Position numbers and translations under genes: made by a program. The notes under the pieces were generated by a model. It was not told where the DNA came from. It ran no database searches and was given only the letters and a program-made list of their open reading frames with translations. This document shows, one piece after another, positions 16,101 to 23,067 of a stretch of 23,781 nucleotides of DNA (its first letter is position 1; the number at the start of each line of letters is the position of its first letter). The stretch spans positions 1-23,781 of IMG/VR virus record IMGVR_UViG_3300031857_001398, one strand, 5' to 3'. The DNA is from a virus.

Positions 16101-16889
16101 AGCGCCCTCAAGCATGGCTGTGCCAAGCTCTTCGTAATCAACTCCGCGTTTAGTTCCAGCAGAGCCCGCTATGTTAGATGCGCCCTCTTCAAGTGCTTCA
16201 GTCCCGGATTGGATACCAACTTGAGCCCCAATTCTAGAAGCTGCTGTTTTGCCCGGAGTTGCGCCTTTAAATAAACCTTTTGTGGCAAATCTTTCAAGGC
16301 TGGTTTCAATTACAGCGCCGGTTGCGGCTGCAGCAACATCTCCAACTGTGGCCTGCTCAATTGTTTTCTCGTCGTTCTTTAAACGCTCGTTAAGGATTTC
16401 GTTAGTTCGTGCAGCAACATACGCTTTAGGCATTGTCACCGCAGCTACCATGTCAGGCACTGACGTAATAATTCGTTCCGCTATAAAAGGAACTAAATTA
16501 AGTGGGTTAGCTGGTATGTCACTAAGTTTGGTGCTTGGCGTGTACCCGATGTCTTTAGCGTAATCTCGTGAACTGTTAGCCCAGTCTTGCATGGAATCAA
16601 GGGCTTTGTTTTCTTTTTCAAGACCTTCTTTACCTTGTATGCTTCGACGCGCCATATTAAGCATCCCGAGGAACGGGGTAGCCTTATTTATAGCTTCGTC
16701 AATAACGCCAAAGGGTTTAGCTACTCTTGAGTACGCTTCAACCCCGCTAGCACCTAGTTCAACCGCACGAGCGGCAGTGCCTTTTAGAGGATTGCTTGTT
16801 TCCTCTGGCTGTTTCTCAAACTGGGCGAAGAAGTTTTCAGACGGCTCTTTTTCTTTCGCAGTATCAAACTGTTCGAAAAAATTAGCCAT
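10161..16889 (-). CDS. Giant polyvalent-type virion/ejection protein with HExxH metallopeptidase motif
   Basis: 2242 residues, about 28% of the window. Regions in order: NFFEQF/NFFAQF motifs (3-8, 19-24); Ala/Gly-rich hydrophobic segments (about 180-195 and 255-278, glycine-zipper-like); Gly- and Pro/Glu-rich linkers (310-335, 585-645) flanking MQGDMFG and MQGDLFG; coiled coil (about 895-945); zinc metallopeptidase motif HETIH (1139-1143) with a possible third ligand Glu1196 or Glu1200; a long alpha-helical part; hydrophobic stretches 1690-1725 and 1940-1972; C-terminal ANYFEQFQ. The last 550 residues recall the LPD38/PLxRFG-type domain of phage polyvalent proteins. As the last gene of the virion block it sits like P22 gp16, so it probably enters the cell with the DNA and helps form a membrane channel. 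I see no lysozyme, transglycosylase or RNA polymerase motif. AGGA lies just before the ATG, and the preceding gene ends 1 base away. Confidence 0.87.
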   Translation of the reverse strand: MANFFEQFDTAKEKEPSENFFAQFEKQPEETSNPLKGTAARAVELGASGVEAYSRVAKPFGVIDEAINKATPFLGMLNMARRSIQGKEGLEKENKALDSMQDWANSSRDYAKDIGYTPSTKLSDIPANPLNLVPFIAERIITSVPDMVAAVTMPKAYVAARTNEILNERLKNDEKTIEQATVGDVAAAATGAVIETSLERFATKGLFKGATPGKTAASRIGAQVGIQSGTEALEEGASNIAGSAGTKRGVDYEELGTAMLEGAIVGGGFGGTIQGVKEGVDRYLKGDEKKTGKSVLDRLTEEEDVGQVINRTGGEGAGVAGESGAGGPGSGLTGAESTRVVSTGPDATAIDEGTRQQPGTLDNFQEAYNSLRQEIVPLLGGGIQTPEKTAQIKMAMRDLENLVDDHAAVLKDPKLIDQLKNPMFDGSSIVGALAAQDQSGEARGMQGDMFGTIKRTAQMARDAMAMAGNDVNKAIANLQATKQRYIAKLESGGYDENWAISQAGDGMTAGEAVKSRQQLAEQHVARLSEQIDQAVAQLQRQPKAMQGDLFGQQDESDVDKLMSALEGKPQRKTKDERDMFGAEAVSEEETPATPAEPIQYDQKGEPIKAPDISTEHVAQTSEGAQVKDFFDVIQPAAETPTEQERHSSSKNVAAKTMLQYDIAAPGEGTSLGARTMLKYLSARVGGMDSFRALIDALRRASPEEQGRLYTKAGLPDLTTRRGVEQFSDEVREYTSQLSGKEVGVGMPKSGVYTERITTGTAVTQKFGKTPEGKPRRPSQGVTENEHVVADAKLRGALLAIKQAFNAGVKMSPQMSAAMTYLNNLNRKTFGEAMSALAYDLAYYEVDPKYFNANYGYFGEGGRYANNFRDWIKQNLSEGTLATLDEMVAEHKRTHEANLAYTKAVTDYHESLKRYEEKLSKEAKERATIEQKKNERKLKRISERLTETTTGEGEATPDVEVSTKNLPTIQMLTELHPDMVRMLEAGDTRGALDLMVQMKGNPYYSELAQRLLDTNFTAQTRIVDADTMESLNNDPNIAKSLQERIDGLRDVITAIYPVEQQGTLIAELRSGKLRNVLSTLAQVEASMDQMNASESNKQVLQSLIDLVNTQYTWSGKYDPATDSIVMRRGVGKLTNHLLLHETIHAAASHLLDNPERLTGFQRQGYDRLMELYEYSKTQLQQEGADTGAIYGLKDLHEFVSEALTNPVFQARLRGFRYKSAPYSLQNRFTDAIRRLFNVKKGYESNVMAEAMLAADAMMAGTMSVEGMTVTTGPKAMATGKRKPKIMPVGMPNQPSTIRRWMQARNWNQIKREFRNMDAALRPAFLGVLTLRQIDDLVAGRIPQITNFIRVTEDFLARKSNILEESAKISRRWELLQSKDPDMSRKLGAVMHSATIAEVDPDKANTAQRNANVQLMLDWNALDPEAKAIYRDVRNFFQRRYANYKRLMNQRIIQMRQLGVSEATILEIRNEFEKGALKGPYFPLMRHGRFWYQIGRGASREYYMFESQGARDAHIEERLERDPYLSQTIGEKIGNDYAKQMDFHAQQSAFLKEVFAAVDSANFAGLSPTAADARKKELKDSFYQTFLQNQPDRSMRNQFIHRNSIEGFSQDALRNFANTSFNMAYQLARFEYSPEMFSQMDAARSQVKRRTPAGASYDPVLAAENDTLNDFIKETELRLNAMLNPPDDGAFVSYFSNIGFIYYLTSVASAVTNVLGGMMIGVPTLVGQQIRANPNMSYTRAVANVMGQVSKTIGQIGLTGFGIETGGRIRDSRLLTPSLQRSNSLTRAEQAAYKRFVADGLIDITAAYDQSGLASKPTEDYSGIPNKSMQVISFLFHHAERMNREVVAMSSFRAAMEKRANYPNQQQAFAEAIAEAKDITHRSMFDYSASNKPRYMQHPVARVILQFKQFPQQMTFFLARNAYNSFKGLTKADRREARARFVGIMGTAGILSGVTGLWGFSTVAAIIEAVFNFGLDSDDEDRLDFELEFMNWAVNTLGKEAGMLLGRGAFNALGYDFASKLKLDGMWIPDMRQNTDAETALNDSITKALGPFVGILQQGARAYTLFKTGYGDRALEAMMPAFIRQPLVAYRYSKEGATNMAGDKIVDEFSPFDLAMQSLGFRTSELAERQYFNITKKGQAEGITKKRTEALNLFGLNFMTNDSDGVEKALDQIIKFNEKHPTDAIDVDGIISSIEKKMEKSAKTDQGLYIDDKLRHIVTQDYVDKLKKDSKPAEKKANYFEQFQ
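15238..15557 (-). repeat. Dispersed repeat encoding MQGD(M/L)FG
   Basis: Two 20-base segments at 15238-15257 and 15538-15557 differ at one base and encode MQGDLFG and MQGDMFG in the giant protein. A third, more diverged copy at about 15148-15164 encodes ERDMFG. The copies are 300 bases apart inside the low-complexity linker region. Conservation at the DNA level suggests either recent duplication or strong selection on the peptide. Confidence 0.7.
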
Positions 16890-16890
16890 T

Positions 16891-18345
16891 TTATTTTCCT
16901 AGTACTCTTGCTGCTGAACCCGGTCCATAGTATGCATCAAACTCAGCCCGTTTACCGGGGTCAGCTCTAAGTGCGGAAATTGCTGCGGCGTTAGGCGTAC
17001 GACCACCGCCTACAGGCGTATCTGGCGTAACCACTGTTGTACCTACGTTTGCAGATACATTTTTGCCTTTATCTTTGCGAATTTCTTCTAACCTTGTGTC
17101 AATGTCAGCCATATCTTTTATTGATTTCGCGTCTTTTTTACCAGCTAACCCAGAACGTCGTAGTTTGAGCATTTGACCTTCTTTGTCAGAGTCCACCAAC
17201 TTCTCAATAGCAAGAGCACGTTCTTGAGATTTATCGGGGCCTGTATAGCGAATACCTACGCGGGCTTCGTTGGCGTCGCGGTACTGTTGCATATACGCAT
17301 CAGCAGCTTCCGGTCCTTGAGTCTTGCGAATCTCAGCCGCTGTAGCCATAACGCGCTCAACCTCACCGGGCTTGTTCTGGCCTTCACGTTGCACCTGATG
17401 ACCTTCGCGGGCGACGCCAGCTTGGAGTCTAGCGACCTCCATGCCTTTCTCAATTTCAGCGCCTTTCATGTTGACTTCAGCCAACATCTTGGCAGCGTTC
17501 TGCCTCTGCGTGTCGTACTTGTCAAACAGAGAAACGGCCTTGTCTACTTTGCCATCATTCCGTGCCTGTTGTGCAGCCGCCAGAGTCATTTCAGACTGGC
17601 GCAAAGCACGCTTGGCTTCTCGGTCTTCTTTCTCAAACTTCTGCATCTCAGCGCCAAACGCGCCCATAGCCTTGCCTGTAGCGCGGGCTAAGTTGGGATC
17701 AGACACAATGCCTTGAGCCGCAGCTATCAGCGCGTAACCCAAGTTCTTGTCACCTCTACCGCTTATTTCTTTCTTCTCTTGAGCAATCTCTTCAAGGAAA
17801 GGGGCCATGCGATCTGGACCGTATAGCTTGTTAACGTAGTCGCGTTGTGCGGTCATGCCAGACTCACGCTCTTCGAGAGTTGCAGGCTTAGGAATATTGG
17901 CAAACGCTTCTTTTAAGTAGTCAGCGCTGGATGGACGACCGCCTGCTGCAAACGCAACGATGCCGCCTTCTGCGTAGTCATCGTCAGCCATTGGCATCCC
18001 TGCTAACCCACCAGAGGCAGCTTGCATCTCAGGGCCGGGCATAGCGGGCTGGGCTTGCTGAGCTTGTGCCATGACTGGCTGACCGACCATGCCCGCCAAA
18101 CCCATAGGTTGTTCAGGAGTAACAGCCAATTCAGCCAAAGAAGGTTGTTCACCAGATGGCCCACGAGCTTGTTGAGCCATAGCCATGCGATCTGTTTCTT
18201 TTAGTATCTGCATAGCGCGAAGGGCGCTATAAGCGTCTAGCTGTTGGTCTGGTACAGGTTGCCCCATCAGCGCGGCTGCTAATTGTCCGCGGTTGTCCCT
18301 GTATCTATCGGCAAGTATGGAAGCCTTGTCAATTCCTGTTCCCAT
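16891..18345 (-). CDS. Virion protein with long coiled coil, candidate ejection protein
   Basis: 484 residues, mostly helical. Residues 60-115 are an Ala/Gln/Pro/Met-rich linker, followed by YAEGGIVAFAAGG (124-136), a peptide shared in variant form with the two genes read before it. Residues about 205-225 (YALIAAAQGIVSDPNLARATG) form an amphipathic, weakly hydrophobic segment. Residues 230-320 are a charged coiled coil (FEKEDREAKRALRQSEMTL and on). The C-terminus is Gly/Pro-rich and ends ARVLGK. It lies between the Q/A-rich 341-aa protein and the giant protein with gaps of 9 and 1 bases; TAAGGA at the previous stop serves as ribosome site. Position and composition resemble P22 gp20-like ejection proteins, but no family signature proves it. 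Confidence 0.78.
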   Translation of the reverse strand: MGTGIDKASILADRYRDNRGQLAAALMGQPVPDQQLDAYSALRAMQILKETDRMAMAQQARGPSGEQPSLAELAVTPEQPMGLAGMVGQPVMAQAQQAQPAMPGPEMQAASGGLAGMPMADDDYAEGGIVAFAAGGRPSSADYLKEAFANIPKPATLEERESGMTAQRDYVNKLYGPDRMAPFLEEIAQEKKEISGRGDKNLGYALIAAAQGIVSDPNLARATGKAMGAFGAEMQKFEKEDREAKRALRQSEMTLAAAQQARNDGKVDKAVSLFDKYDTQRQNAAKMLAEVNMKGAEIEKGMEVARLQAGVAREGHQVQREGQNKPGEVERVMATAAEIRKTQGPEAADAYMQQYRDANEARVGIRYTGPDKSQERALAIEKLVDSDKEGQMLKLRRSGLAGKKDAKSIKDMADIDTRLEEIRKDKGKNVSANVGTTVVTPDTPVGGGRTPNAAAISALRADPGKRAEFDAYYGPGSAARVLGK

Positions 18346-18354
18346 GATTATTCC

Positions 18355-19380
18355 TTAGACCAAGTTGTTCAGGGCTAATGCGCCCAAGCCACCAGAGCGA
18401 GTCGTGCCACCTTCAGCCATGCCAGCAACTTTGGCAATACCAGCCGCACCAAGGCCCAAGGATGCAATGTTCTGCACGGCGCTAGGGGCTTGCTGGTACA
18501 CAGACGAGCCAGTCTGGGTCAACGGTACACCACGGATAATGTCAGACATGAAGCCCAACTGTTTGTATGGGTAGTTCTGGTAGTTTAGATAGTCTTGATA
18601 CTTGGTATCAATATCTCTCTGCATCTGGGCTTGCTGCTGCAGGCCGTACTGGTTCTGCAGTGCGTTAATGCCCATGTTCTGCTGGTACTGTTGACCACCA
18701 AGAGCGCCAAGAGCATTTGCGCCAGTAATCGCTGTTTGTAAGCCTTGAAGACCTAGACCCGCACCAAACTGACCTTGTTGTGCGTTTAACTGTGCGGCGG
18801 CTAAGTTTTGCCCTTGGGCTTGATTGAATTGTTGCTGGGCGTTTTGGAACGCTTGCTGTTGGCCTTGGGCAAAAATATCACCCTGTTGGCGAGCTAAGTT
18901 GGCTCGCCCCTGTGAACGCATCAAATAATCGCCACTTCCGCCAAACGCGCCTGAACGAGCAGCTTGGGCACCTTGCGCTTGTTGGGCGATTGCAGCTTGG
19001 CGTGCCGCGTCTTGTTGTTGACGTGCAACAACATTCTCCATGTACGGAGACATGTAGTCTTTGACAGCCTGCCCTGTAAACTTTTGATTTGCGTACGGAT
19101 TGTACGTAAAACTTGTGTTCAACGCACCGAGGCCAGCCGTGCCCGCCATAGCCGTAGCGTCCCCCAACTGAGGCGCAGTCCGCATCATTGCAGCGTTTTC
19201 AAACGATAGCTGTTGTAGCGGAGCAAACTGGGCTGTACGCTCACCCTGATACTGCATGTACGGATTGCTGCCCGTATCTGTCAGTGCTTGAGCTTGACCT
19301 AATAGTGTCTGTGCGTAAGGCGCAACTTCGGGTGCAAAGCCGTATTGCGTTTGCGTTACTTGGGTTGGTTCGGTTGCCAT
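18355..19380 (-). CDS. Q/A-rich virion protein, candidate DNA-transfer/ejection protein
   Basis: 341 residues, rich in Gln, Ala, Gly and Tyr. After an N-terminal FAPEVAPYAQTLLGQAQAL it has KDYMSPYMENVV (107-118), a form of the Y-M-x-P-Y-x-x-x-V signature I recall in many phage structural/DNA-transfer proteins. A long Gln/Ala coiled coil follows (about 119-200), including GAFGGSG and QGDIF (166-170), then Gly-rich repeats and a hydrophobic C-terminal stretch NIASLGLGAAGIAKVAGMAEGG (304-325). The MAEGG peptide is shared with its neighbours. AAGGAG overlapping the previous stop provides a good ribosome site. It is likely an internal protein ejected with the genome, comparable in position to P22 gp7; that role is inferred. 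Confidence 0.8.
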   Translation of the reverse strand: MATEPTQVTQTQYGFAPEVAPYAQTLLGQAQALTDTGSNPYMQYQGERTAQFAPLQQLSFENAAMMRTAPQLGDATAMAGTAGLGALNTSFTYNPYANQKFTGQAVKDYMSPYMENVVARQQQDAARQAAIAQQAQGAQAARSGAFGGSGDYLMRSQGRANLARQQGDIFAQGQQQAFQNAQQQFNQAQGQNLAAAQLNAQQGQFGAGLGLQGLQTAITGANALGALGGQQYQQNMGINALQNQYGLQQQAQMQRDIDTKYQDYLNYQNYPYKQLGFMSDIIRGVPLTQTGSSVYQQAPSAVQNIASLGLGAAGIAKVAGMAEGGTTRSGGLGALALNNLV

Positions 19381-19391
19381 TTCTTGGCTCC

Positions 19392-22385
19392 TTATGCGGG
19401 AAGATATTTATCAGCGCGGCTGTTCTTAGCCACTCGGCCTCTACCTACAGTGCCCCTACGAGCAGCCTGTACGCGGTCCATCATTGCGTATAACTTACGA
19501 GCGCCCGCTTCAGTTGAGCCGTTACCTAACTCAGACACGATGCGTGCAGGCACTACAAACTCACCATCGGCCAATCTTGCTGGACGTTTGTTACCAATAG
19601 ACGCAGGGATGGAGTCAGACACGCCATCACCGGGACCGCGAAGCAGGCGGCCACCATCAGAGTAGTCACCAAGGTTGAACTGCTGAGCCATGCCGCCACG
19701 GGCCATAGCCATTAAGCCACCATCAGCGGCTTTCTTAGTGTATTTACGTCCACCGGCTTTACCGTATCGTTGGTAGTGCTCCCACGCAGCGGCGGCTAAA
19801 TCTTCCTTAGTACCAAAGTTAGCTTTGCCAGCGTTCAACTCATCCATTACGTCTTGGTTGGCCTTCAAGTAGGCAGTAGCATCAAAGTTGGCTTTCTCAT
19901 CTGCCGCTGCCTTTTCGTCTACTTTTGTCTGGTCAATCTCACCCGCTTCATTGGTCAACTCTTTAGCGCCAGTAAATAACTTACTGATCTCAGAAATAGG
20001 ACGCCCTGTTGCACTAGCAATCTGATCTACAGTTAGATTGTTTTTAGTAGCCCAAGTGTAGAAGTCAGACGGAGACGGGTTCTTATCCATGTACGCAGTG
20101 ACATCTTTGTTTGTTAAGTTCATTGACTTAACACCCTTAGAGTCGTACGTTGGGATAGCGTAGTCAGGGTTGATCTTGTATGTCTTAGTTTCTGGGTCAA
20201 ACAAATACATTTTGCTTGACGTTGGCAGCTTCTTACCCAACACGGACTCAACATAAGGCTTCATCACCTCACCAGTCTTTGTGTATGGTACGGGGTCGTA
20301 GTCTTTCCGACCCATTAGGTAATCATAAGATTGCTTAGAACCACCTGTAAGTGGGTATTTATCTTCAACCGCTTTTAAAGAATCAAAGGTTGGAGAGGTG
20401 TAACCCAAGCTTCCGCCACCTTGGGTGTACGTATCGCGTACAGTTTTTGTTGTTAAGCCAGTAAGGTCAGGTTTAGTTGTAACTGTTCCATTGGCATTGA
20501 GGACTGTGTCTGAACCGCCGCTAACGCCAGCGGGTAAGTAAGTAGAAGTAACTTTGTTTATATTTCCAGTTTTTGTCTGAATCCAGTCGTTAATTGTTTT
20601 GCCTGTGGCTTTAACAAGGTCGGCTTCGTTCATTCCCGATACATTTAACGCGTCTTTCATCTCCGCTACTTGTTTGTCGGGAGGCAGTAAGGCAAGGTCA
20701 TCTGTGTATTGGTCAAACCAATTGTCAATCACTTTATCAATAGGCGTAAACCCTAAACCGCGCTCTGCAAACCATTTGTACGTGTTAGACGCGCCAGCAG
20801 GGATAAGACCGGGAAGGCCAGCACTTGCGTCTGCGTTTTTATTTTGGTTTGTAATATTTTGGTTTGTAAGATTCTTTTCTACAAGGTTCTGATTTATAGC
20901 AGTTAACCCTTTTGTTGCGTCCAACGCATCAAGGCGAGCTTTTTCTTTAGACCACAAATCGGCGGCTTTGGTTTTTTGCTCTGGTGTTGCTATTTTGTTA
21001 AAAGCCAGAGATGTAGAATCTTGACCACCTCTAGAGCTTAATTCGCCCAAGCGCAGTAATGTTTCTGGGTTGTTAATGTCAAAGCCGGGAGAGTACGCAG
21101 ATAGCGCAACCGGTTGACCTGTGGCGGGGTCGGTGACGTACTGACCGGGTCTAGTTGTATCCACCTTGGCCATGTTCTGGGCAGAGTATGGATTTGCAGC
21201 GTTGGCTGCATCTACAGTCATTTGGTAATCAACTACTCCGGGTTTTGAGTTTGCCATGTAGTCGGCAGCGTCAAACTTACCTTGCGCGTTAAATCCGGGA
21301 AGCGTATCGTATGCGGCGTTAATTTGCGCGTCAGTCAAGCCATATTGGGATTTGGCGTAATTAGTTAGAGAAGCTTGTGGCGTATTAGGCCGTGCGGCTA
21401 GTTCGGCAGCAAGAGCGGCGTTAATTTGTTCTTGTGTGTAACCACCCGTATTAAATCGCGCAATACCACCTTCAGCCATGCGCACAACAGGCTCACTGCG
21501 TTGGGCAAAATCGTACATGCCACCTTGCGCCATACCGTCGATAGTTCTTCTGGGGACATCGTCACCGTCACCATAGCCCGCCATACCACCAGCAGCCATA
21601 CCCATCAGACCGCCACCGGCGGCGCTCTTCATTTGAGCCTCGTATGGGTTGCCACCTACGAAACCACCGCTGTATGGGTTGTAAGAATAGGGGCGAATCA
21701 TGCCGGGTTGAGTAACCGTCTTAGGCATGTTTTCTTGGGCGCTTGCGGCGGCAAGAATAGCTGGGCCAACGGCGTACATCAACGGCTTAGCGTTAGCCTT
21801 GAGGTACTGCATAGGATTATCCGCGGCTTTACTTGCGCCTGCGGATAATTTCTCAAATGGGGTTGCCGCAGCCGTTGCTTCTTGCCCAGCAAGCGCGGCT
21901 TTAGACTGCATCAGTTCTTCTGCGCTGCCAAACCCTTGAGCTATAGCTTGCGAATCCGTTATTGCATTAGCTCCAAGACTCGCATACGTATCAGCAGCGG
22001 CAGCGCTACCAATAGCCTCGCTACCAGTAGCACCCATACCAGCGCCCAAAGTAGCGCCACCATAAGCGCCAAGACCAGCACTAATGCCTTTGCCAATATC
22101 GCCTGTACGTGCTGTCTCTACGCCACCAACAATCATTGCTGCGGTTTTTGGATCAATCGTACCGCCTGAGAAATAACTAATACCAACGCCAATAATAGTC
22201 GGCAATAACTTATCCAAGAAGCCAGCTTCAGGGAGACCAGTTTCTGGGTTAATAGTAAGGGAGCCGCCGTGGTTCTCGGCCAACGCTTGTAGTCCCTGCA
22301 CTTCACGTGGGGACATGTGGATAAGCATCGAGTCAGGGCCGCGACCCTTTGATGCCATGTGGTCGGCTAGTACAGCAAGGCTCAT
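19392..22385 (-). CDS. Large glycine-rich phage structural protein with repeated GG motifs
   Basis: 997 residues. The N-terminus (LIHMSPREVQGLQALAENHG, NPETGLPEA, then LLPTIIGVGISYFSG) resembles a recurring phage virion-protein opening. Residues 95-130 are Gly/Ala-rich. GG motifs occur at 255-267, 284-288, 303-315 and 886-899 (for example MAEGGIARFNTGG and ADGGLMAMARGG). Small modules such as YTQEQINAA and GLTDAQINAA repeat. Residues 834-881 form a FDATAYLKANQDV ... EHYQRYGKAGGR module. The C-terminus has DSIPASIGNKRPARLADGEFVVPA, a pattern often seen near the ends of phage tail or tape-measure-like proteins. GAGAGG at 22392-22397 is the ribosome site. Its exact place in the particle is unknown; it may be a tail or internal protein. 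Confidence 0.82.
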   Translation of the reverse strand: MSLAVLADHMASKGRGPDSMLIHMSPREVQGLQALAENHGGSLTINPETGLPEAGFLDKLLPTIIGVGISYFSGGTIDPKTAAMIVGGVETARTGDIGKGISAGLGAYGGATLGAGMGATGSEAIGSAAAADTYASLGANAITDSQAIAQGFGSAEELMQSKAALAGQEATAAATPFEKLSAGASKAADNPMQYLKANAKPLMYAVGPAILAAASAQENMPKTVTQPGMIRPYSYNPYSGGFVGGNPYEAQMKSAAGGGLMGMAAGGMAGYGDGDDVPRRTIDGMAQGGMYDFAQRSEPVVRMAEGGIARFNTGGYTQEQINAALAAELAARPNTPQASLTNYAKSQYGLTDAQINAAYDTLPGFNAQGKFDAADYMANSKPGVVDYQMTVDAANAANPYSAQNMAKVDTTRPGQYVTDPATGQPVALSAYSPGFDINNPETLLRLGELSSRGGQDSTSLAFNKIATPEQKTKAADLWSKEKARLDALDATKGLTAINQNLVEKNLTNQNITNQNKNADASAGLPGLIPAGASNTYKWFAERGLGFTPIDKVIDNWFDQYTDDLALLPPDKQVAEMKDALNVSGMNEADLVKATGKTINDWIQTKTGNINKVTSTYLPAGVSGGSDTVLNANGTVTTKPDLTGLTTKTVRDTYTQGGGSLGYTSPTFDSLKAVEDKYPLTGGSKQSYDYLMGRKDYDPVPYTKTGEVMKPYVESVLGKKLPTSSKMYLFDPETKTYKINPDYAIPTYDSKGVKSMNLTNKDVTAYMDKNPSPSDFYTWATKNNLTVDQIASATGRPISEISKLFTGAKELTNEAGEIDQTKVDEKAAADEKANFDATAYLKANQDVMDELNAGKANFGTKEDLAAAAWEHYQRYGKAGGRKYTKKAADGGLMAMARGGMAQQFNLGDYSDGGRLLRGPGDGVSDSIPASIGNKRPARLADGEFVVPARIVSELGNGSTEAGARKLYAMMDRVQAARRGTVGRGRVAKNSRADKYLPA
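20841..20870. repeat. 15-base tandem duplication in the 997-aa gene
   Basis: Two adjacent 15-base units at 20841-20855 and 20856-20870 share their first 14 bases and differ only at the last. On the - strand they encode the asparagine-rich pair LTNQN-ITNQN at about residues 506-515. The unit is five codons, so expansion or contraction would keep the frame. Confidence 0.75.
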
Positions 22386-22413
22386 AGTTGCCTCTCAAAA
22401 TGGGGGTTGTTTG

Positions 22414-22442
22414 ATAATATCATGTTGGCAGTGCAGACACAA
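22414..22442 (-). promoter_or_regulatory. Possible extended -10 promoter before the 997-aa gene
   Basis: On the - strand, TATTAT (22414-22419) is preceded by TGA (22420-22422), giving the extended -10 form TGnTATnAT. TTGTGT (22437-22442) lies 17 bases upstream as a weak -35. The TG belongs to the stop codon of the fibre gene. Predicted start is near 22407, with GAGAGG at 22392-22397 and ATG at 22385. It sits in the largest gap (34 bases) of the virion arm and could boost the large structural genes. Confidence 0.42.
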
Positions 22443-23067
22443 ATGAAAGTGTGGCTACGATAGAGGCAGTTGACGGTTTAGTTGGCGTGCCCGAAGCAGG
22501 GTACGTTTGGATTGTTACGTCCGCATCTGTAGTTGACCAGTAAATCTGGACGTAGTCATTGGCGTTCAGGGACAGGAAGTAATTCCAGCCTTTGATGTCG
22601 TGAAACGGGACACCCGCACTTTTTCTAGCAGGCAGGCCAACTAAACCAGTCGAGCCAGTAATGTCCGTGCCGTTTTGCTTTAACCAAATAAATACGTCTT
22701 GGGGGGCGTTATCCAAGTTCTGCAGTTGCACACTAAATTGCAAGTTGTATATACCTGCGTATTCCACAGTAATTTTAGAGTTAGCAACAACCGACACCCC
22801 GTTTGAGAAGTCTGTGGTGTCTAACGTCATCAGCGTAGCGGTGTTAACTGTGGCTGTCTGATCTGTGAAATCCGAAAACGCCCCGTATGGAAACGCTAAA
22901 TACCTACCACCTGCATTGCCTGTGATCTCTGTAAGCGCATTTTGTAATTGGTTAAAGTACAGACGTAGAACGTTTGTAAACTGATCCTGATACCGGCGCT
23001 CGTACGTATCCGTGCCCAACGGTAAGTTGGGTGGTGCAGGGTTAATGATCCTGTTTTGTGTTGTCAT
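22420..23067 (-). CDS. C1q-like jelly-roll fibre/head decoration protein
   Basis: 215 residues. Residues 1-50 are a helical attachment segment (PPNLPLGTDTYERRYQDQF, LRLYFNQLQNALTEI), of a kind found at the start of phage fibre-like proteins. Residues about 57-213 form a strand-rich domain with C1q/TNF-like features: AFPYGAFSDFTDQT, ATLMTLDTTDFSNGVSV, KITVEYAGIYNLQFSVQL, VFIWLKQNGTDI, WNYFLSLNANDYVQIYW, and a final SIVATLSFV strand. Such jelly rolls usually trimerise and bind surface ligands, so it may be a tail or head fibre involved in adsorption. Its start overlaps the preceding stop by one base (TAATG), coupling it to the gp10-like gene. No enzyme motif is seen. Confidence 0.83.
   Translation of the reverse strand: MTTQNRIINPAPPNLPLGTDTYERRYQDQFTNVLRLYFNQLQNALTEITGNAGGRYLAFPYGAFSDFTDQTATVNTATLMTLDTTDFSNGVSVVANSKITVEYAGIYNLQFSVQLQNLDNAPQDVFIWLKQNGTDITGSTGLVGLPARKSAGVPFHDIKGWNYFLSLNANDYVQIYWSTTDADVTIQTYPASGTPTKPSTASIVATLSFVSALPT

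Noticed and set aside
10161-16889. Giant protein as an N4-like virion RNA polymerase or tail lysozyme/transglycosylase
   Set aside because: No polymerase motifs and no recognisable lysozyme or transglycosylase active-site pattern were found; the visible motifs are HExxH, linkers, coiled coil and membrane-like helices.
17173-17691. 172-codon + strand open frame opposite the 484-aa gene
   Set aside because: Shadow of the coiled-coil coding strand; the hydrophobic peptide is the antisense of Lys/Glu/Ala-rich codons.
21426-21848. 140-codon + strand open frame inside the 997-aa gene
   Set aside because: Antisense of Gly/Ala-rich codons giving His/Thr-rich translation with no start signal.
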